NCBI GenBank assembly: GCA_030680415.1
Contig: JAUXVE010000019.1
Coordinates: 1-36,683, forward strand
DNA from: Rubrivivax sp.
GTDB lineage: Bacteria; Pseudomonadota; Gammaproteobacteria; Burkholderiales; Burkholderiaceae_C
Length of the DNA: 36,683 nucleotides
Direction: 5' to 3'
Part shown: positions 17,089 to 25,286 of the stretch, piece by piece
Position numbering within the stretch: position 1 is the first letter of the stretch
Layout: the number at the start of each line of letters is the position of its first letter
Program-made: the position numbers and the translations under genes
Notes under the pieces: model-generated
The model's database searches: none
What the model was told of the DNA's origin: nothing
What the model saw: only the letters and a program-made list of their open reading frames with translations

Positions 17089-18786
17089 TCAGGCCTGGTG
17101 CCAGACGACCTGCTTGCGCATGCCGGTCCAGCGCTCGTAGTTCTTCGCGAACAGGTCCTCGATGCGGTTGCGCTTGACCTTGAAGGTCGGCGTGATGAGG
17201 TCGTTGTCCACCGTCCAGGCCTCGGTCATGACGACCAGGCAGTCGAGCTTCTCGTGCGGGTCGAGCATCTCGTTGATGCCTTTCAAGTGCTGCGTCAGCG
17301 AGGCCTCGAGCTCGCCCCTGCCGGCGGCGCTGGCCACCTGCTTCACGGCTTCCAGGTTGAGCATCAGCAGCGCCAGCGGTTGGCCGAGGTTGGCTCCGGT
17401 GACGCAGCAGGCCTCGACCGAGCTGTGCATCACCAGCCGGTCCTCGATCGGCGCCGGTGCCACGTACTTGCCCTTGCTGGTCTTGAACAGATCCTTCACG
17501 CGGCCGGTGATCTTGAGGTTGCCTTCGTCGTCCAGCGCGCCCTTGTCGCCGGTGCGCAGCCAGCCGTCGTCGGTGACGGCCTGCCGGGTGAGCTCGGGTT
17601 CCTTGTAGTAGCCGAGCATCAGGCAGGGTGCCTTCATCTGGATCTCGCCCGACACGGGGTCGATGCGGCTCTGCACGCCGTCGTAGGGCAGGCCCACGGT
17701 GCCGGGGCGCTGCCTGCCGGGCAGCGTGGCGTGGCTGACGCCGCAGTTCTCGGTCATGCCGTAGACCTCGACCAGGTCCAGCCCGAGCTTGTCGTACCAG
17801 CGCAGCAGCTCGGGCGGCATCGGCGCCGCGCCGCCGGCGGCGAAGGTGCATTCCTGCAGGCCCAGTGCGGTGAGGATCTTCCTGCGCACGATGCCGCGCA
17901 GGACCGGGATCTTCAGCAGGCGGTCGAGCCTGGCCGGCGGCATCCTGGCATTGATGCCCTGCTGGAACTTCACCCACAGCCGCGGCACGCTGAAGAACAC
18001 GGTCGGCCGTGCGCGCTGCAGGTCGCTGGTGAAGGTGTCCAGGCTTTCGGCAAAGTAGACGTGCATGCCGGTGGCGAGCAGGCCGTGCTCGACCAGCGTG
18101 CGCTCGGCGACGTGGCTCAGCGGCAGGTAGCTCAGCATGCGCGCGTCGAGATTGATGTCGGGCACCCGCTTCAGGCCCGACTGCACGCCCCAGGCGAAGG
18201 TGCCGAAGCTGTGCATCACGCCCTTGGGCGCACCGGTGGTGCCGCTGGTGTACATGATGGTGCCCAGCTCGTCGGCGTCGCGCACCGGCTTGCCCTTCAG
18301 CGGCTGCGTCCTGGCGACGATGTCGTCCCAGCCGGGACAGCTCTTCCTGGCGTCGTCGGGCGACAACGGATGGCTGATGCAGGCCAGGCCGGCCGGGATG
18401 CCCGGCTTCATGCCTTCCCAGCCGTCGAGCTTGCCCACGAACAGCACTTTCGATTCGCTGTGCTCGAGGATCTGGCGGATCGTGCCGGCGGCCAGCGTCG
18501 GGTACAGCGGCACCGAGACGAAACCGCCGAGCCAGATGGCGAAGTCGCTCATCAGCCAGTGCGCGGTGTTCTTCGACAGCAATGCCACCTTGTCGCCGCG
18601 CTTCAGGCCCAGGCTCTGCAGGTGCGCGGCCATGCGGCGGCTCTGGTCCATGACCTCGCGCCAGGTGTAGTCGCGCACCGCGCCGCCGCCCAGCGGCTGC
18701 GTCAGCACGACGCGGTCGGGCATCAATGATTCCCAGTGGTACAGGCGCTGCAGGGCGAGCGTGTCGGCGGCTACCGTGGAGGCCAT
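17089..18786 (-). CDS. Long-chain acyl-CoA synthetase (AMP-forming)
   Basis: This 565-residue protein is of the ANL adenylating superfamily. The P-loop-like motif YTSGTTGAPKG is at residues 179-189. Later come LSYLPLSHVAERT, the YGMTEN motif, WLRTGDKG and the hinge region GRVKDLFKTSKGKYVAPAPIE typical of long-chain fatty acyl-CoA ligases. It activates fatty acids via acyl-AMP to acyl-CoA. The ATG at 18786 (MASTVAAD) was chosen because the long upstream extension overlaps the HDOD gene antisense to its reading and is low-complexity. The gene is directly upstream of the PaaI-type thioesterase. The length is slightly shorter than the 600-residue LC-FACS of plants/bacteria but complete in motifs. 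Confidence 0.95.
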   Translation of the reverse strand: MASTVAADTLALQRLYHWESLMPDRVVLTQPLGGGAVRDYTWREVMDQSRRMAAHLQSLGLKRGDKVALLSKNTAHWLMSDFAIWLGGFVSVPLYPTLAAGTIRQILEHSESKVLFVGKLDGWEGMKPGIPAGLACISHPLSPDDARKSCPGWDDIVARTQPLKGKPVRDADELGTIMYTSGTTGAPKGVMHSFGTFAWGVQSGLKRVPDINLDARMLSYLPLSHVAERTLVEHGLLATGMHVYFAESLDTFTSDLQRARPTVFFSVPRLWVKFQQGINARMPPARLDRLLKIPVLRGIVRRKILTALGLQECTFAAGGAAPMPPELLRWYDKLGLDLVEVYGMTENCGVSHATLPGRQRPGTVGLPYDGVQSRIDPVSGEIQMKAPCLMLGYYKEPELTRQAVTDDGWLRTGDKGALDDEGNLKITGRVKDLFKTSKGKYVAPAPIEDRLVMHSSVEACCVTGANLGQPLALLMLNLEAVKQVASAAGRGELEASLTQHLKGINEMLDPHEKLDCLVVMTEAWTVDNDLITPTFKVKRNRIEDLFAKNYERWTGMRKQVVWHQA

Positions 18787-18888
18787 GGTGTCGTGGGCCG
18801 CTGCGGCGGCGCAAGGCTGGTAAGCCGGCGAGCGTAACCACGCTGCGCCGCGGCAGCCAGCAGGACTTCCCGCATGGCGGGCCCCGAA

Positions 18889-18910
18889 ACGGCGCCGCGA
18901 CGGCGCCGCG
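18889..18910. repeat. Tandem 11-bp duplication ACGGCGCCGCG x2
   Basis: Two perfect adjacent copies lie in the 140-base gap between the HDOD stop and the acyl-CoA synthetase start. Each contains the palindrome GGCGCC, so the pair can form alternative hairpins. Confidence 0.7.
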
Positions 18911-18926
18911 GGCTTGCCCGGTGGGC

Positions 18927-19751
18927 CTACGCCGCGCGCGCGTGCGCGGCGGCGCTTTCGAGCTGTTCCTGCACCTGGCGCGCCGCGCGCAGCACCAGCG
19001 TCACGTCGAGGTCGGCCGCCGGGGCCAGTGCCAGCGCCACGGCATCCAGCGTGTCCGGCGCGCTCATCAGCGCATGGGCCAGCACCGACAGCGCGCACAC
19101 CGCGCGCCGCGCCGGCGGCATCGGCAGTTCGTGCGTGGCCTGCGCCGTGACGTGGTGGCGCACGCTGGCCACCGCCGCGGCGCCCAGGCCCCAGCTTTCG
19201 CACAGCGCAGCGCCCAGGGCGTCGTGGCTGACGCCGAAGCCGGCATGCTCCAGCGTCACCAGCTCGGTGTCGCAGCCGGCGGCGCGCAGCATGGCGGCGT
19301 AGTGGTCGCTGGCATGGCGGAACAGCACCGCCTTGCCGCATTCCTCGAACAGGCCGGCCGAATGGGCGGCCCAGGCGTCGAGCGACAGGCGCGCGCCCAG
19401 CCGTCCCATCAGCAGGCCGCGGCGGGCGGCGCGCTGCCATAACGGTTCCAGCTCGGCAGCCGGCGGGAAGACCGCGCGCAGCCCCATTTCGAAGGTGATC
19501 GCCGCCACCTCTTGCAGGCCCAGGTAGGTCACGGCCTGGTGCACGCTCTGCACCCGGCCCTTGAGGCCATAGAGCGACGAGTTCACCGCCTTCATCACCG
19601 CGGCGGCCAGCGCCATGTCGGACTCGATGAGTTCGGCGCAGGCCTGCAGGTTGATGTCGTCGTCGGCCAGCAGCAACGACAACTGCACCAGCGACTGCGG
19701 CTGCGCCGGGATGTCGATGTCGAGCTTGCGCAGTTCAGGGTTGACGGACAT
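18927..19751 (-). CDS. HDOD domain protein
   Basis: This 274-residue cytoplasmic protein consists almost entirely of an HDOD domain. It begins with LRKLDIDIPAQPQSLVQLSLLLADDD and then has SDMALAAAVMKAVNSSLYGLKG and VQSVHQAVTYLGLQEVAAI, the conserved HDOD blocks. The HD metal-binding residues of true phosphohydrolases are not evident, as expected for the family. Such proteins act in signalling (chemotaxis, c-di-GMP and stress networks). The ATG at 19751 starts the family homology. The 271 bases upstream (19752-20022) contain no gene; I saw no riboswitch or operator there. Confidence 0.9.
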   Translation of the reverse strand: MSVNPELRKLDIDIPAQPQSLVQLSLLLADDDINLQACAELIESDMALAAAVMKAVNSSLYGLKGRVQSVHQAVTYLGLQEVAAITFEMGLRAVFPPAAELEPLWQRAARRGLLMGRLGARLSLDAWAAHSAGLFEECGKAVLFRHASDHYAAMLRAAGCDTELVTLEHAGFGVSHDALGAALCESWGLGAAAVASVRHHVTAQATHELPMPPARRAVCALSVLAHALMSAPDTLDAVALALAPAADLDVTLVLRAARQVQEQLESAAAHARAA

Positions 19752-20022
19752 GGCGTATGGAAGCGCCGCGGAGGCGGCAAGTCTCGATCCTATGGGGCCA
19801 CGATGCCGCGTGGAACCGGAAAGGAGCGGCCACTCACCGCCATTTCCGAAAAGAAGATGCGCCGGCGGTGCGGCGCATGCAAGGGCCGGCTGAGCGCCGG
19901 TCTGTGTGCCTTCGTTGGTGTTGCCTGTCTCGTCTCCTCAGCCCCCGGGGACAGTCCGGCGCGTCTGCCGGTGGCCATGAGTGGGCGCAATGTAGCCCCC
20001 CGCCCGGACCCCGCCATTCGGG

Positions 20023-21669
20023 CTAACCCGCCGCGCTCGCCGGGCCGGCCGCCTCGCCCAGCCACTGCGCGGCCCGCTCGGCGATCATCAGCGTCGGCGC
20101 GTTGGTGTTGCCGCTGGTGATGGTGGGCATGATGCTGGCGTCGGCGACGCGCAAGCCGGCCACGCCGTGCACACGCAGCCGGGCGTCGACCACCGCGCCG
20201 GCGTCGCCGGCGGCGCCCATGCGGCAGGTGCCCACGGGGTGAAAGATGGTGGTGCCGATGTCGCCGGCCAGGCGCGCCAGTTCGTCGTCGCTCTGGAACT
20301 GCACGCCGGGCTTGACCTCGCGCGGCCGGTATTTCGCCAGCGCCGGCATGGCCACGATGCGGCGCGTCAGGCGCAGCGATTCGGCCGCCACGCGGCGGTC
20401 TTCGGGCGTCGACAGGTAACGCGCCTGGATGCGCGGTGCGTCCTCGGGCCGCGGTGAGGCGAGGCGCACGAAGCCGCGCGAACCCGGGTTCAGGTTGCAC
20501 ACGCTGGCGGTGAAGGCGTTGTAGCGGTGCAGTGGCTGTCCGAAGGCATCCAGCGACAGCGGCTGCACGTGGTATTCCAGGTTCGGCCACGCCTGCTCGG
20601 GCGCAGACCGCGTGAAGGCCCCCAGCTGCGACGGCGCCATGCTCATCGGTCCGCTGCGCCGCAGCAGGTATTCGAGGCCGATCATGGCCTTGCCCCATGG
20701 CGAATGGGCCATCACGTTGAGCGTCTTCACGCCCTGCACCGCGAACACGGCGCGAATCTGCAGGTGGTCCTGCAGGTTCTCGCCCACGCCGGGTAACTCG
20801 TGGCGCGGCGTGATGCCGTGTTCGTGCAGCAGCGCGCCGGCGCCGATGCCCGACAGCTGCAGCAGCTGCGGCGTGCCCACCGCGCCGGCGGCCAGCACGA
20901 CCTCGCGCGCAGCACGCACCTGCCGCGGTGCACCGCCCGCGGCCGGCCGCAGCTCGACGCCCACGGCACGTGGCGGCGAGCCTGCCAGCAGCACGCGCGT
21001 CACCAGGCTGTCGGTGACGACCTCGAGGTTGGCACGGCCCGCCGCCGGGCGCAGGAAGGCCTTGCTCGTGTTCCAGCGCACGCCGCGCTTCTGGTTGACC
21101 TCGAAGTAGCCCACGCCTTCGTTGTCGCCGCGGTTGAAGTCGTCGCTGGCGGGGATGCCGGCCTCGCGCGCCGCGGCACCGAAGGCGTCGAGGATTTCCC
21201 AGCTCAGGCGCTGGCGCTCGACGCGCCATTCGTGGCCGGCACCGTGCCATGCGTCTGCGCCGCGCCAGTGGTCTTCGTGGCGCTTGAAGTAGGGCAGGCA
21301 GGCGTCCCAGCACCAGGCCGGGTCGCCGGTGAGCGCGGCCCAGTGGTCGTAGTCTCGCGCCTGGCCGCGCATGTAGATCATGCCGTTGATGCTGGAGCAG
21401 CCGCCGAGCACGCGGCCGCGCGGGTAGCGCAACTTGCGGCCGTTGAGGCCGGCGTCTTCCTCGGTGAAGTACAGCCAGTCGGTGCGCGGGTTGCCGATGC
21501 AGTACAGGTAGCCCACCGGGATGTGGATCCAGTGGTAGTTGTCGCGCCCGCCGGCTTCGACCAGCAGCACGCGGCGGCGCGGGTCCGCCGACAGGCGGTT
21601 GGCCAGCAGGCAGCCGGCGGTGCCGGCGCCGACGACGATGTGGTCGTAAGTGGGTGTGTCGGGGTTCAC
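20023..21669 (-). CDS. GMC family FAD-dependent oxidoreductase
   Basis: This 548-residue flavoprotein is of the glucose-methanol-choline oxidoreductase family (choline/alcohol-dehydrogenase-like). The N-terminal dinucleotide-binding motif is [16 protein letters not shown]. Then come [15 protein letters not shown] (GMC signature 1), [15 protein letters not shown] (signature 2) and the C-terminal catalytic region [13 protein letters not shown] with the active-site His and downstream [14 protein letters not shown]. The substrate is probably an alcohol. The start is set at the GTG at 21669, 4 bases after the MarC-family stop; a TTG at 21684 would overlap that gene by 11 bases. The close spacing indicates co-transcription with the MarC-family gene. 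Confidence 0.94.
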   Translation of the reverse strand: MNPDTPTYDHIVVGAGTAGCLLANRLSADPRRRVLLVEAGGRDNYHWIHIPVGYLYCIGNPRTDWLYFTEEDAGLNGRKLRYPRGRVLGGCSSINGMIYMRGQARDYDHWAALTGDPAWCWDACLPYFKRHEDHWRGADAWHGAGHEWRVERQRLSWEILDAFGAAAREAGIPASDDFNRGDNEGVGYFEVNQKRGVRWNTSKAFLRPAAGRANLEVVTDSLVTRVLLAGSPPRAVGVELRPAAGGAPRQVRAAREVVLAAGAVGTPQLLQLSGIGAGALLHEHGITPRHELPGVGENLQDHLQIRAVFAVQGVKTLNVMAHSPWGKAMIGLEYLLRRSGPMSMAPSQLGAFTRSAPEQAWPNLEYHVQPLSLDAFGQPLHRYNAFTASVCNLNPGSRGFVRLASPRPEDAPRIQARYLSTPEDRRVAAESLRLTRRIVAMPALAKYRPREVKPGVQFQSDDELARLAGDIGTTIFHPVGTCRMGAAGDAGAVVDARLRVHGVAGLRVADASIMPTITSGNTNAPTLMIAERAAQWLGEAAGPASAAG

Positions 21670-21673
21670 CGGA

Positions 21674-22315
21674 TCATCTGGCAAGGTGGCTGCCCAGCAC
21701 CGGGAACAGCTTCGTCAGCCCGTCGGCGAGCAGTTCGACCGCCATCGCCGCCAGGATCAGCCCCATCAGCCGCGTCATGACATTGATGCCGGTGCGGCCC
21801 AGCACCTTGGCGATGCGGCCCGCGGCCGTGAAGGCGGCGAACGTCACCAGGCCGATGACCACGCCGTAGCCCACCAGCACCGCGTGTTCCCAGAGGTGGC
21901 GCGTTTTCTCGGCGTAGATCACGATCGTCGAGATGGTGGCCGGGCCGGTGAGCAGCGGTATCGTCAAGGGCACCACCGCAATGCTGGCGCCGGCGTCGAC
22001 CTTCTCGTTGCCCTCGCTCACGTCGGTGGGTTTGGTCTCGGCCGGCTGCGCGTTGAGCATGGCCAGCGAGCTGATCAGGAGCAGCGTGCCGCCGCCGACC
22101 TGGAACGAGGCCAGCGAGATGCCGAAGAACTCGATCACCTTGAGCCCCGCCACGGCGCTGACGGCGATCACCAGGAAGGCGGTGAAGGCGCTGATGCGGA
22201 TCGTGCGCCGTCGCTCCTCGGGACTGAAGGTCTGCGTGAAGTGAATGAAGAATGGAACGACGCCGATCGGGTTGACGATGGCCAACAGCGCCACCAGCGG
22301 CTTGAGCAGGTCCAT
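21674..22315 (-). CDS. MarC family integral membrane protein
   Basis: This 213-residue protein has six predicted membrane helices. It begins MDLLKPLVALLAIVNPIGVVPFF, which carries the NPIG motif of MarC/UPF0056 proteins. A second family block, IAVVPLTIPLLTGPATISTIVIY, opens the second half. Despite the name, MarC proteins have no proven role in multiple antibiotic resistance. The ATG at 22315 begins the first helix; the 25 extra residues available upstream are not family-like. It is the first gene of a probable two-gene unit with the GMC oxidoreductase. It is divergent from the RNA-binding-protein gene across a 244-base non-coding region. Confidence 0.93.
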   Translation of the reverse strand: MDLLKPLVALLAIVNPIGVVPFFIHFTQTFSPEERRRTIRISAFTAFLVIAVSAVAGLKVIEFFGISLASFQVGGGTLLLISSLAMLNAQPAETKPTDVSEGNEKVDAGASIAVVPLTIPLLTGPATISTIVIYAEKTRHLWEHAVLVGYGVVIGLVTFAAFTAAGRIAKVLGRTGINVMTRLMGLILAAMAVELLADGLTKLFPVLGSHLAR

Positions 22316-22434
22316 GGCGGGATGGTAGGCCCTGCATCCCGGCGGCACCGGCCCAGCCTCGGGCCGCCGCCGCCCATCGCCGAGGACCAAGGGTTTTTAC
22401 GGGGGCGCCAAAACAACACTTGACGGCAGGGCAC

Positions 22435-22465
22435 TTTACGGGCAAAGCTTTGCCGACTCCATAAT
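22435..22465 (+). promoter_or_regulatory. Candidate promoter of the RRM protein gene
   Basis: TTTACG (22435-22440, 4 of 6 to TTGACA) and CATAAT (22460-22465, 5 of 6 to TATAAT) are separated by 19 bases. This predicts an approximately 88-base 5' leader. A TTGACG at 22420-22425 is an alternative -35 but has no partner at 17 bases. Confidence 0.45.
22441..22454. promoter_or_regulatory. Perfect 14-bp palindrome in promoter spacer
   Basis: GGCAAAGCTTTGCC is its own reverse complement and lies between the candidate -35 and -10 elements of the RRM gene, where a dimeric repressor would block RNA polymerase. The binding protein is unknown. Confidence 0.6.
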
Positions 22466-22559
22466 ACGGAGTCTGTGTCTGGCAGCCGCACCTTCCGCCT
22501 GAGTGGTTCATGCAGGGTTGAGCTCCACATGGTTTTTGTCGATCTTTTAAGGGCTCCCC

Positions 22560-23027
22560 GTGGGAAACAAACTGTACGTAGGTAATCTGGCCTATTCGGT
22601 GCGCGACGACTCGCTGCAACAGGCATTCGGCCAATTCGGCACCGTCACGTCGGCCAAAGTCATGATGGACCGTGAGACCGGCCGCTCCAAGGGCTTCGGC
22701 TTCGTGGAGATGGGCTCCGACGCCGAGGCGCAAGCCGCCGTCAACGGCATGAACGGCCAGGCCCTGGAAGGCCGCGCCATCGTCGTCAATGAAGCCCGCC
22801 CGCGTGAGGAGCGCCCGGGTGGCTTTGGTGGCGGTGGCGGCGGTCGCAGCGGCGGCGGTGGCGGTTATGGCGGCGGCGGTGGTGGTGGCTACGGTGGCGG
22901 CGGCGGTACTGGCGGCGGCGGCGGTGGCCGCAGCCCCTACGGTGGTGGTGGCGGCACTGGCGGCGGTGGCGGCGGTAGCCGTGGTGGCTACGGCGGCAGT
23001 GGCGGCGGCAGCCGCGGCGGCTACTGA
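22560..23027 (+). CDS. Glycine-rich RRM RNA-binding protein
   Basis: This 155-residue protein has an N-terminal RNA recognition motif (residues 3-80): RNP2 is KLYVGNL and RNP1 is SKGFGFVEM. About 70 residues of Gly/Arg/Tyr-rich tail follow (RGG- and GGY-type repeats), like eukaryotic hnRNP and cyanobacterial cold-inducible RNA-binding proteins. It binds RNA in the cytoplasm, and cold or stress induction is inferred from the family. The start is GTG at 22560, with AAGGG 6 bases upstream; the family N-terminus MGNKLYVGNLAYSV begins exactly there. A long AT-richer leader, a palindrome in the promoter and a strong terminator mark it as a single-gene, regulated unit. Confidence 0.95.
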   Translation: MGNKLYVGNLAYSVRDDSLQQAFGQFGTVTSAKVMMDRETGRSKGFGFVEMGSDAEAQAAVNGMNGQALEGRAIVVNEARPREERPGGFGGGGGGRSGGGGGYGGGGGGGYGGGGGTGGGGGGRSPYGGGGGTGGGGGGSRGGYGGSGGGSRGGY

Positions 23028-23061
23028 CAACAGTAGCGGGCACACACCGCACGGCAGGCAG

Positions 23062-23083
23062 GGGCACCTTCGGGTGCCCTTTT
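23062..23083 (+). terminator. Rho-independent terminator after the RRM gene
   Basis: A perfect 7-bp stem GGGCACC/GGTGCCC closed by a TTCG tetraloop is followed directly by TTTT. It lies 35 bases after the RRM gene stop. Confidence 0.9.
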
Positions 23084-23159
23084 CGTTGGGGTTTCGGCAA
23101 CCGCCAGGGCGCGCGAGGCTCGACAGCGCCGCGTCCGCTTGCAGCGGCGCGGCGGCCCC

Positions 23160-23930
23160 TCAGGTGCGGCGCGGCTTGCGCCCGCGGCCGGCGAACAGGC
23201 GGTCGAACAAGGGGTTGGGCAGCAGCCGCAGCAGCTTGGCCACCACCGCCATCTGCCAGGGGATGACGCGGTAGCTGGTGCCGGCCCCGATGGCGCGAAA
23301 GGCCAGTTCGGCAAAGCGTTCGGCCGCCATCAGGAAGGGCATCGGGTAGGGGTTGCGCGCCGTCAGCGGTGTCGCGATGTAGCCCGGCAGCAGCGTCACC
23401 ACCTTGACGCCGGTGCCCCGCGTTTCGCCACGCAGGCTCTCGCAGTAGGCCACCACGCCGGCCTTGCTGGCGCAGTAGGCACCATGCCCCGGCAGGCCGC
23501 GGATGGCGGCCATGCTGGCGATGCCCACCAGCGTGCCCGAGCCGCGCAGCCGCATGTGGCGCAGGAACGGGTGGAAGGTGGCGGCCAGGCCGGTGTTGTT
23601 GGTGGCGAAGGTGTCGCGCATGACGTCGAGGTCGCCGCGCACGCCGGTGGCCATGCCGACGCTGATGCCGGCGTTGGCAATCACCACGTCGGGCAGGCCC
23701 TGGCGCTCGATGCATGCCGCGCCGGCGGCGACGATGTCGTCGATCACCGCCACGTCGGCGGCGTAGATGCCCACGCGGTCGGCCAGCCCCTGCGCCGCGA
23801 CCCAGGCCTCGACTTCGCCGGTGCGCCGCGCCACCAGCGCCAGCCGCCAGCCGGCCCGGGCGTAGCGCACCGCCAGCGCCTGGCCGATGCCGCTCGACGC
23901 GCCGGTGATGAATGCCAGCGGCGCGTTCAC
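23160..23930 (-). CDS. Short-chain dehydrogenase/reductase
   Basis: This 256-residue protein is of the classical SDR family. The nucleotide-binding motif is TGASSGIG (residues 9-16), followed by NAG (86-88) and catalytic Ser139, Tyr152 and Lys156 in YCASK. The C-terminal tail (RGRKPRRT) is basic, and IPWQMAVVAKLLRLLPNPLFDRLF is hydrophobic as in membrane-associated SDRs of the YqjQ/DltE type. The substrate is unknown. The start is GTG at 23930, 34 bases downstream of lptC. In related genomes lptA normally occupies this place, so the gene may have been inserted into the LPS operon or the operon was rearranged. Confidence 0.92.
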   Translation of the reverse strand: MNAPLAFITGASSGIGQALAVRYARAGWRLALVARRTGEVEAWVAAQGLADRVGIYAADVAVIDDIVAAGAACIERQGLPDVVIANAGISVGMATGVRGDLDVMRDTFATNNTGLAATFHPFLRHMRLRGSGTLVGIASMAAIRGLPGHGAYCASKAGVVAYCESLRGETRGTGVKVVTLLPGYIATPLTARNPYPMPFLMAAERFAELAFRAIGAGTSYRVIPWQMAVVAKLLRLLPNPLFDRLFAGRGRKPRRT

Positions 23931-23964
23931 GATGCGGCGCAGGGGCTGACCGTCGGCGGCACGC

Positions 23965-24657
23965 TCATCGCCCGGCAGCCGCTTGCGGCGCGCGCGCCGG
24001 CATCACGGCACGCATCGGGCCCTTCAGGTCCAGCCGGCGCGTGGCGTGGTCGTACTCCAGCCCGGCGGCTCGCATCTCGGTGCCGGCGCTGCGCACCAGC
24101 ACCGGCAGGTGCGACTTCACGCGTTCGGTGACGAGAAAGGCATGCAGGAACTCGCCGCGCATCAGCAGCGGCGCGCCGCTGGCATCTTCGCTCGTGACCT
24201 CGGCGCCGCCGAGCAGCTGCACCTCGCTGCCGTCGCCGTTGCCGATGGCCCGCTCGGCGTGCGCCAGCGTGACACGCCCTTCGGGCGAGATGGCACGGAT
24301 CTGCACGGCGTCGATCTCGATGCGGTCGGTGGCCGGATAGTGCCGCATGCGCTCACCTTCGATGCGCAGCTTGAGTCGGCCCGATATGTCGAAGCGGTCG
24401 AGCGAAAAGACCGTCATCGTGTAGTCGGGTTCCTGCGACAGCGGCTGCTCGACCGCCACCCCGGGCGGCGGCGGCGAGTTTTTCACCAGCCACCAGGTGA
24501 CCAGTGCCAGCAGCGCCATCAGCAGCAGCGGCAGGTAGGCCGACAGCGCATCACGCACGCGCAGCGACCAGGGCCTGGCCGCACGCGTGGGGCCGGGCTC
24601 GATGCCCAGTGAAATCGGCACCTCGGGCAGGTCGGGCAGGTGCAGTTCGACGGTCAC
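23965..24657 (-). CDS. lptC: LPS export protein LptC
   Basis: This 230-residue bitopic inner-membrane protein has a cytoplasmic N-terminus (about 35 residues), one membrane helix (AYLPLLLMALLALVTWWLV) and a periplasmic beta-jellyroll domain, with PDYTMTVFSLDRFDISGRLKLRIEGERMRHYP typical of betaproteobacterial LptC. It receives lipopolysaccharide from LptBFG and passes it to LptA. The start at GTG 24657 leaves a long N-terminal extension; a GTG at 24558 (VRDALSAYLP) just before the helix is an alternative and would be closer to usual LptC length. It lies 27 bases downstream of kdsC. lptA and lptB do not follow. Confidence 0.9.
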   Translation of the reverse strand: MTVELHLPDLPEVPISLGIEPGPTRAARPWSLRVRDALSAYLPLLLMALLALVTWWLVKNSPPPPGVAVEQPLSQEPDYTMTVFSLDRFDISGRLKLRIEGERMRHYPATDRIEIDAVQIRAISPEGRVTLAHAERAIGNGDGSEVQLLGGAEVTSEDASGAPLLMRGEFLHAFLVTERVKSHLPVLVRSAGTEMRAAGLEYDHATRRLDLKGPMRAVMPARAPQAAAGR

Positions 24658-24684
24658 GGTCGCACGCGCCGACAGCGCCTCACC

Positions 24685-25284
24685 TCAAGCCCCGTCCAGC
24701 GTCTGCAGATGGCCCTGCAGCAACGCCGCGTAGCGACCGGCAGCCATCAGCAGCAGGTCGCAGAACTCGCGCGCCGCGCCGTGCCCGCCCGCGGCCGCGG
24801 TGACGTGGTGCACCACCGCTTTCACCTCGGCATGGGCGTTGGCCGGCGCGCAGGCAAAGCCGGCGCGGACCAGCAGCGGCAGGTCGGGCCAGTCGTCTCC
24901 GATGGCCGCCACCTCGGGCCAGGCCAGGCCCAGCGTGGCCAGCAACGCGGCCGCGGCGGCCTGCTTGTCCTGCGCACCGTAGACCGCATGCGCCAGCCCG
25001 AGATCGGCGACGCGCCGCCGCACCGCGGGCGAGTCGCGCCCCGTGACGACCAGCGGCTCGATGCCGCCAAGCTGCAGCAACTTGAGGCCGTGGCCGTCGA
25101 GTGTGCCGAAGGCCTTGACCGTCTCGCCGTGTTCGCCGATGTACAGGCGGCCGTCGGTGAGCACGCCGTCGACATCGAAGATCGCCGCTTTCATGCCCAG
25201 TCCCGGCCCCTGCGCGCGCAGCAGCAGCGCGGGCGGAAAGGCCAGCGCAGGGCCCGGCGAACGAAGCGGGCTCGGGCGTGCCAT
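24685..25284 (-). CDS. kdsC: KDO-8-phosphate phosphatase KdsC
   Basis: This 199-residue HAD-superfamily hydrolase has the nucleophile motif FDVDGVLTDG with Asp37 and Asp39, then VVTGRDS (motif 2) and the C-terminal IGDDWPDLPLL with acidic metal ligands. It dephosphorylates 3-deoxy-D-manno-octulosonate 8-phosphate in KDO synthesis for LPS. The ATG at 25284 was chosen because the approximately 30 residues before MKAAIFDVDG (PALAFPPALLLRAQG) match the helical N-terminus usual in this family. The start is 2 bases after the kdsD stop, showing tight coupling. A far longer open frame upstream is a shadow of kdsD. Confidence 0.95.
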   Translation of the reverse strand: MARPSPLRSPGPALAFPPALLLRAQGPGLGMKAAIFDVDGVLTDGRLYIGEHGETVKAFGTLDGHGLKLLQLGGIEPLVVTGRDSPAVRRRVADLGLAHAVYGAQDKQAAAAALLATLGLAWPEVAAIGDDWPDLPLLVRAGFACAPANAHAEVKAVVHHVTAAAGGHGAAREFCDLLLMAAGRYAALLQGHLQTLDGA

Positions 25285-25286
25285 CC

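Noticed and set aside
19752..20022. Possible c-di-GMP riboswitch upstream of the HDOD gene
   Set aside because: I looked for GEMM-type conserved blocks on the minus strand and found none.
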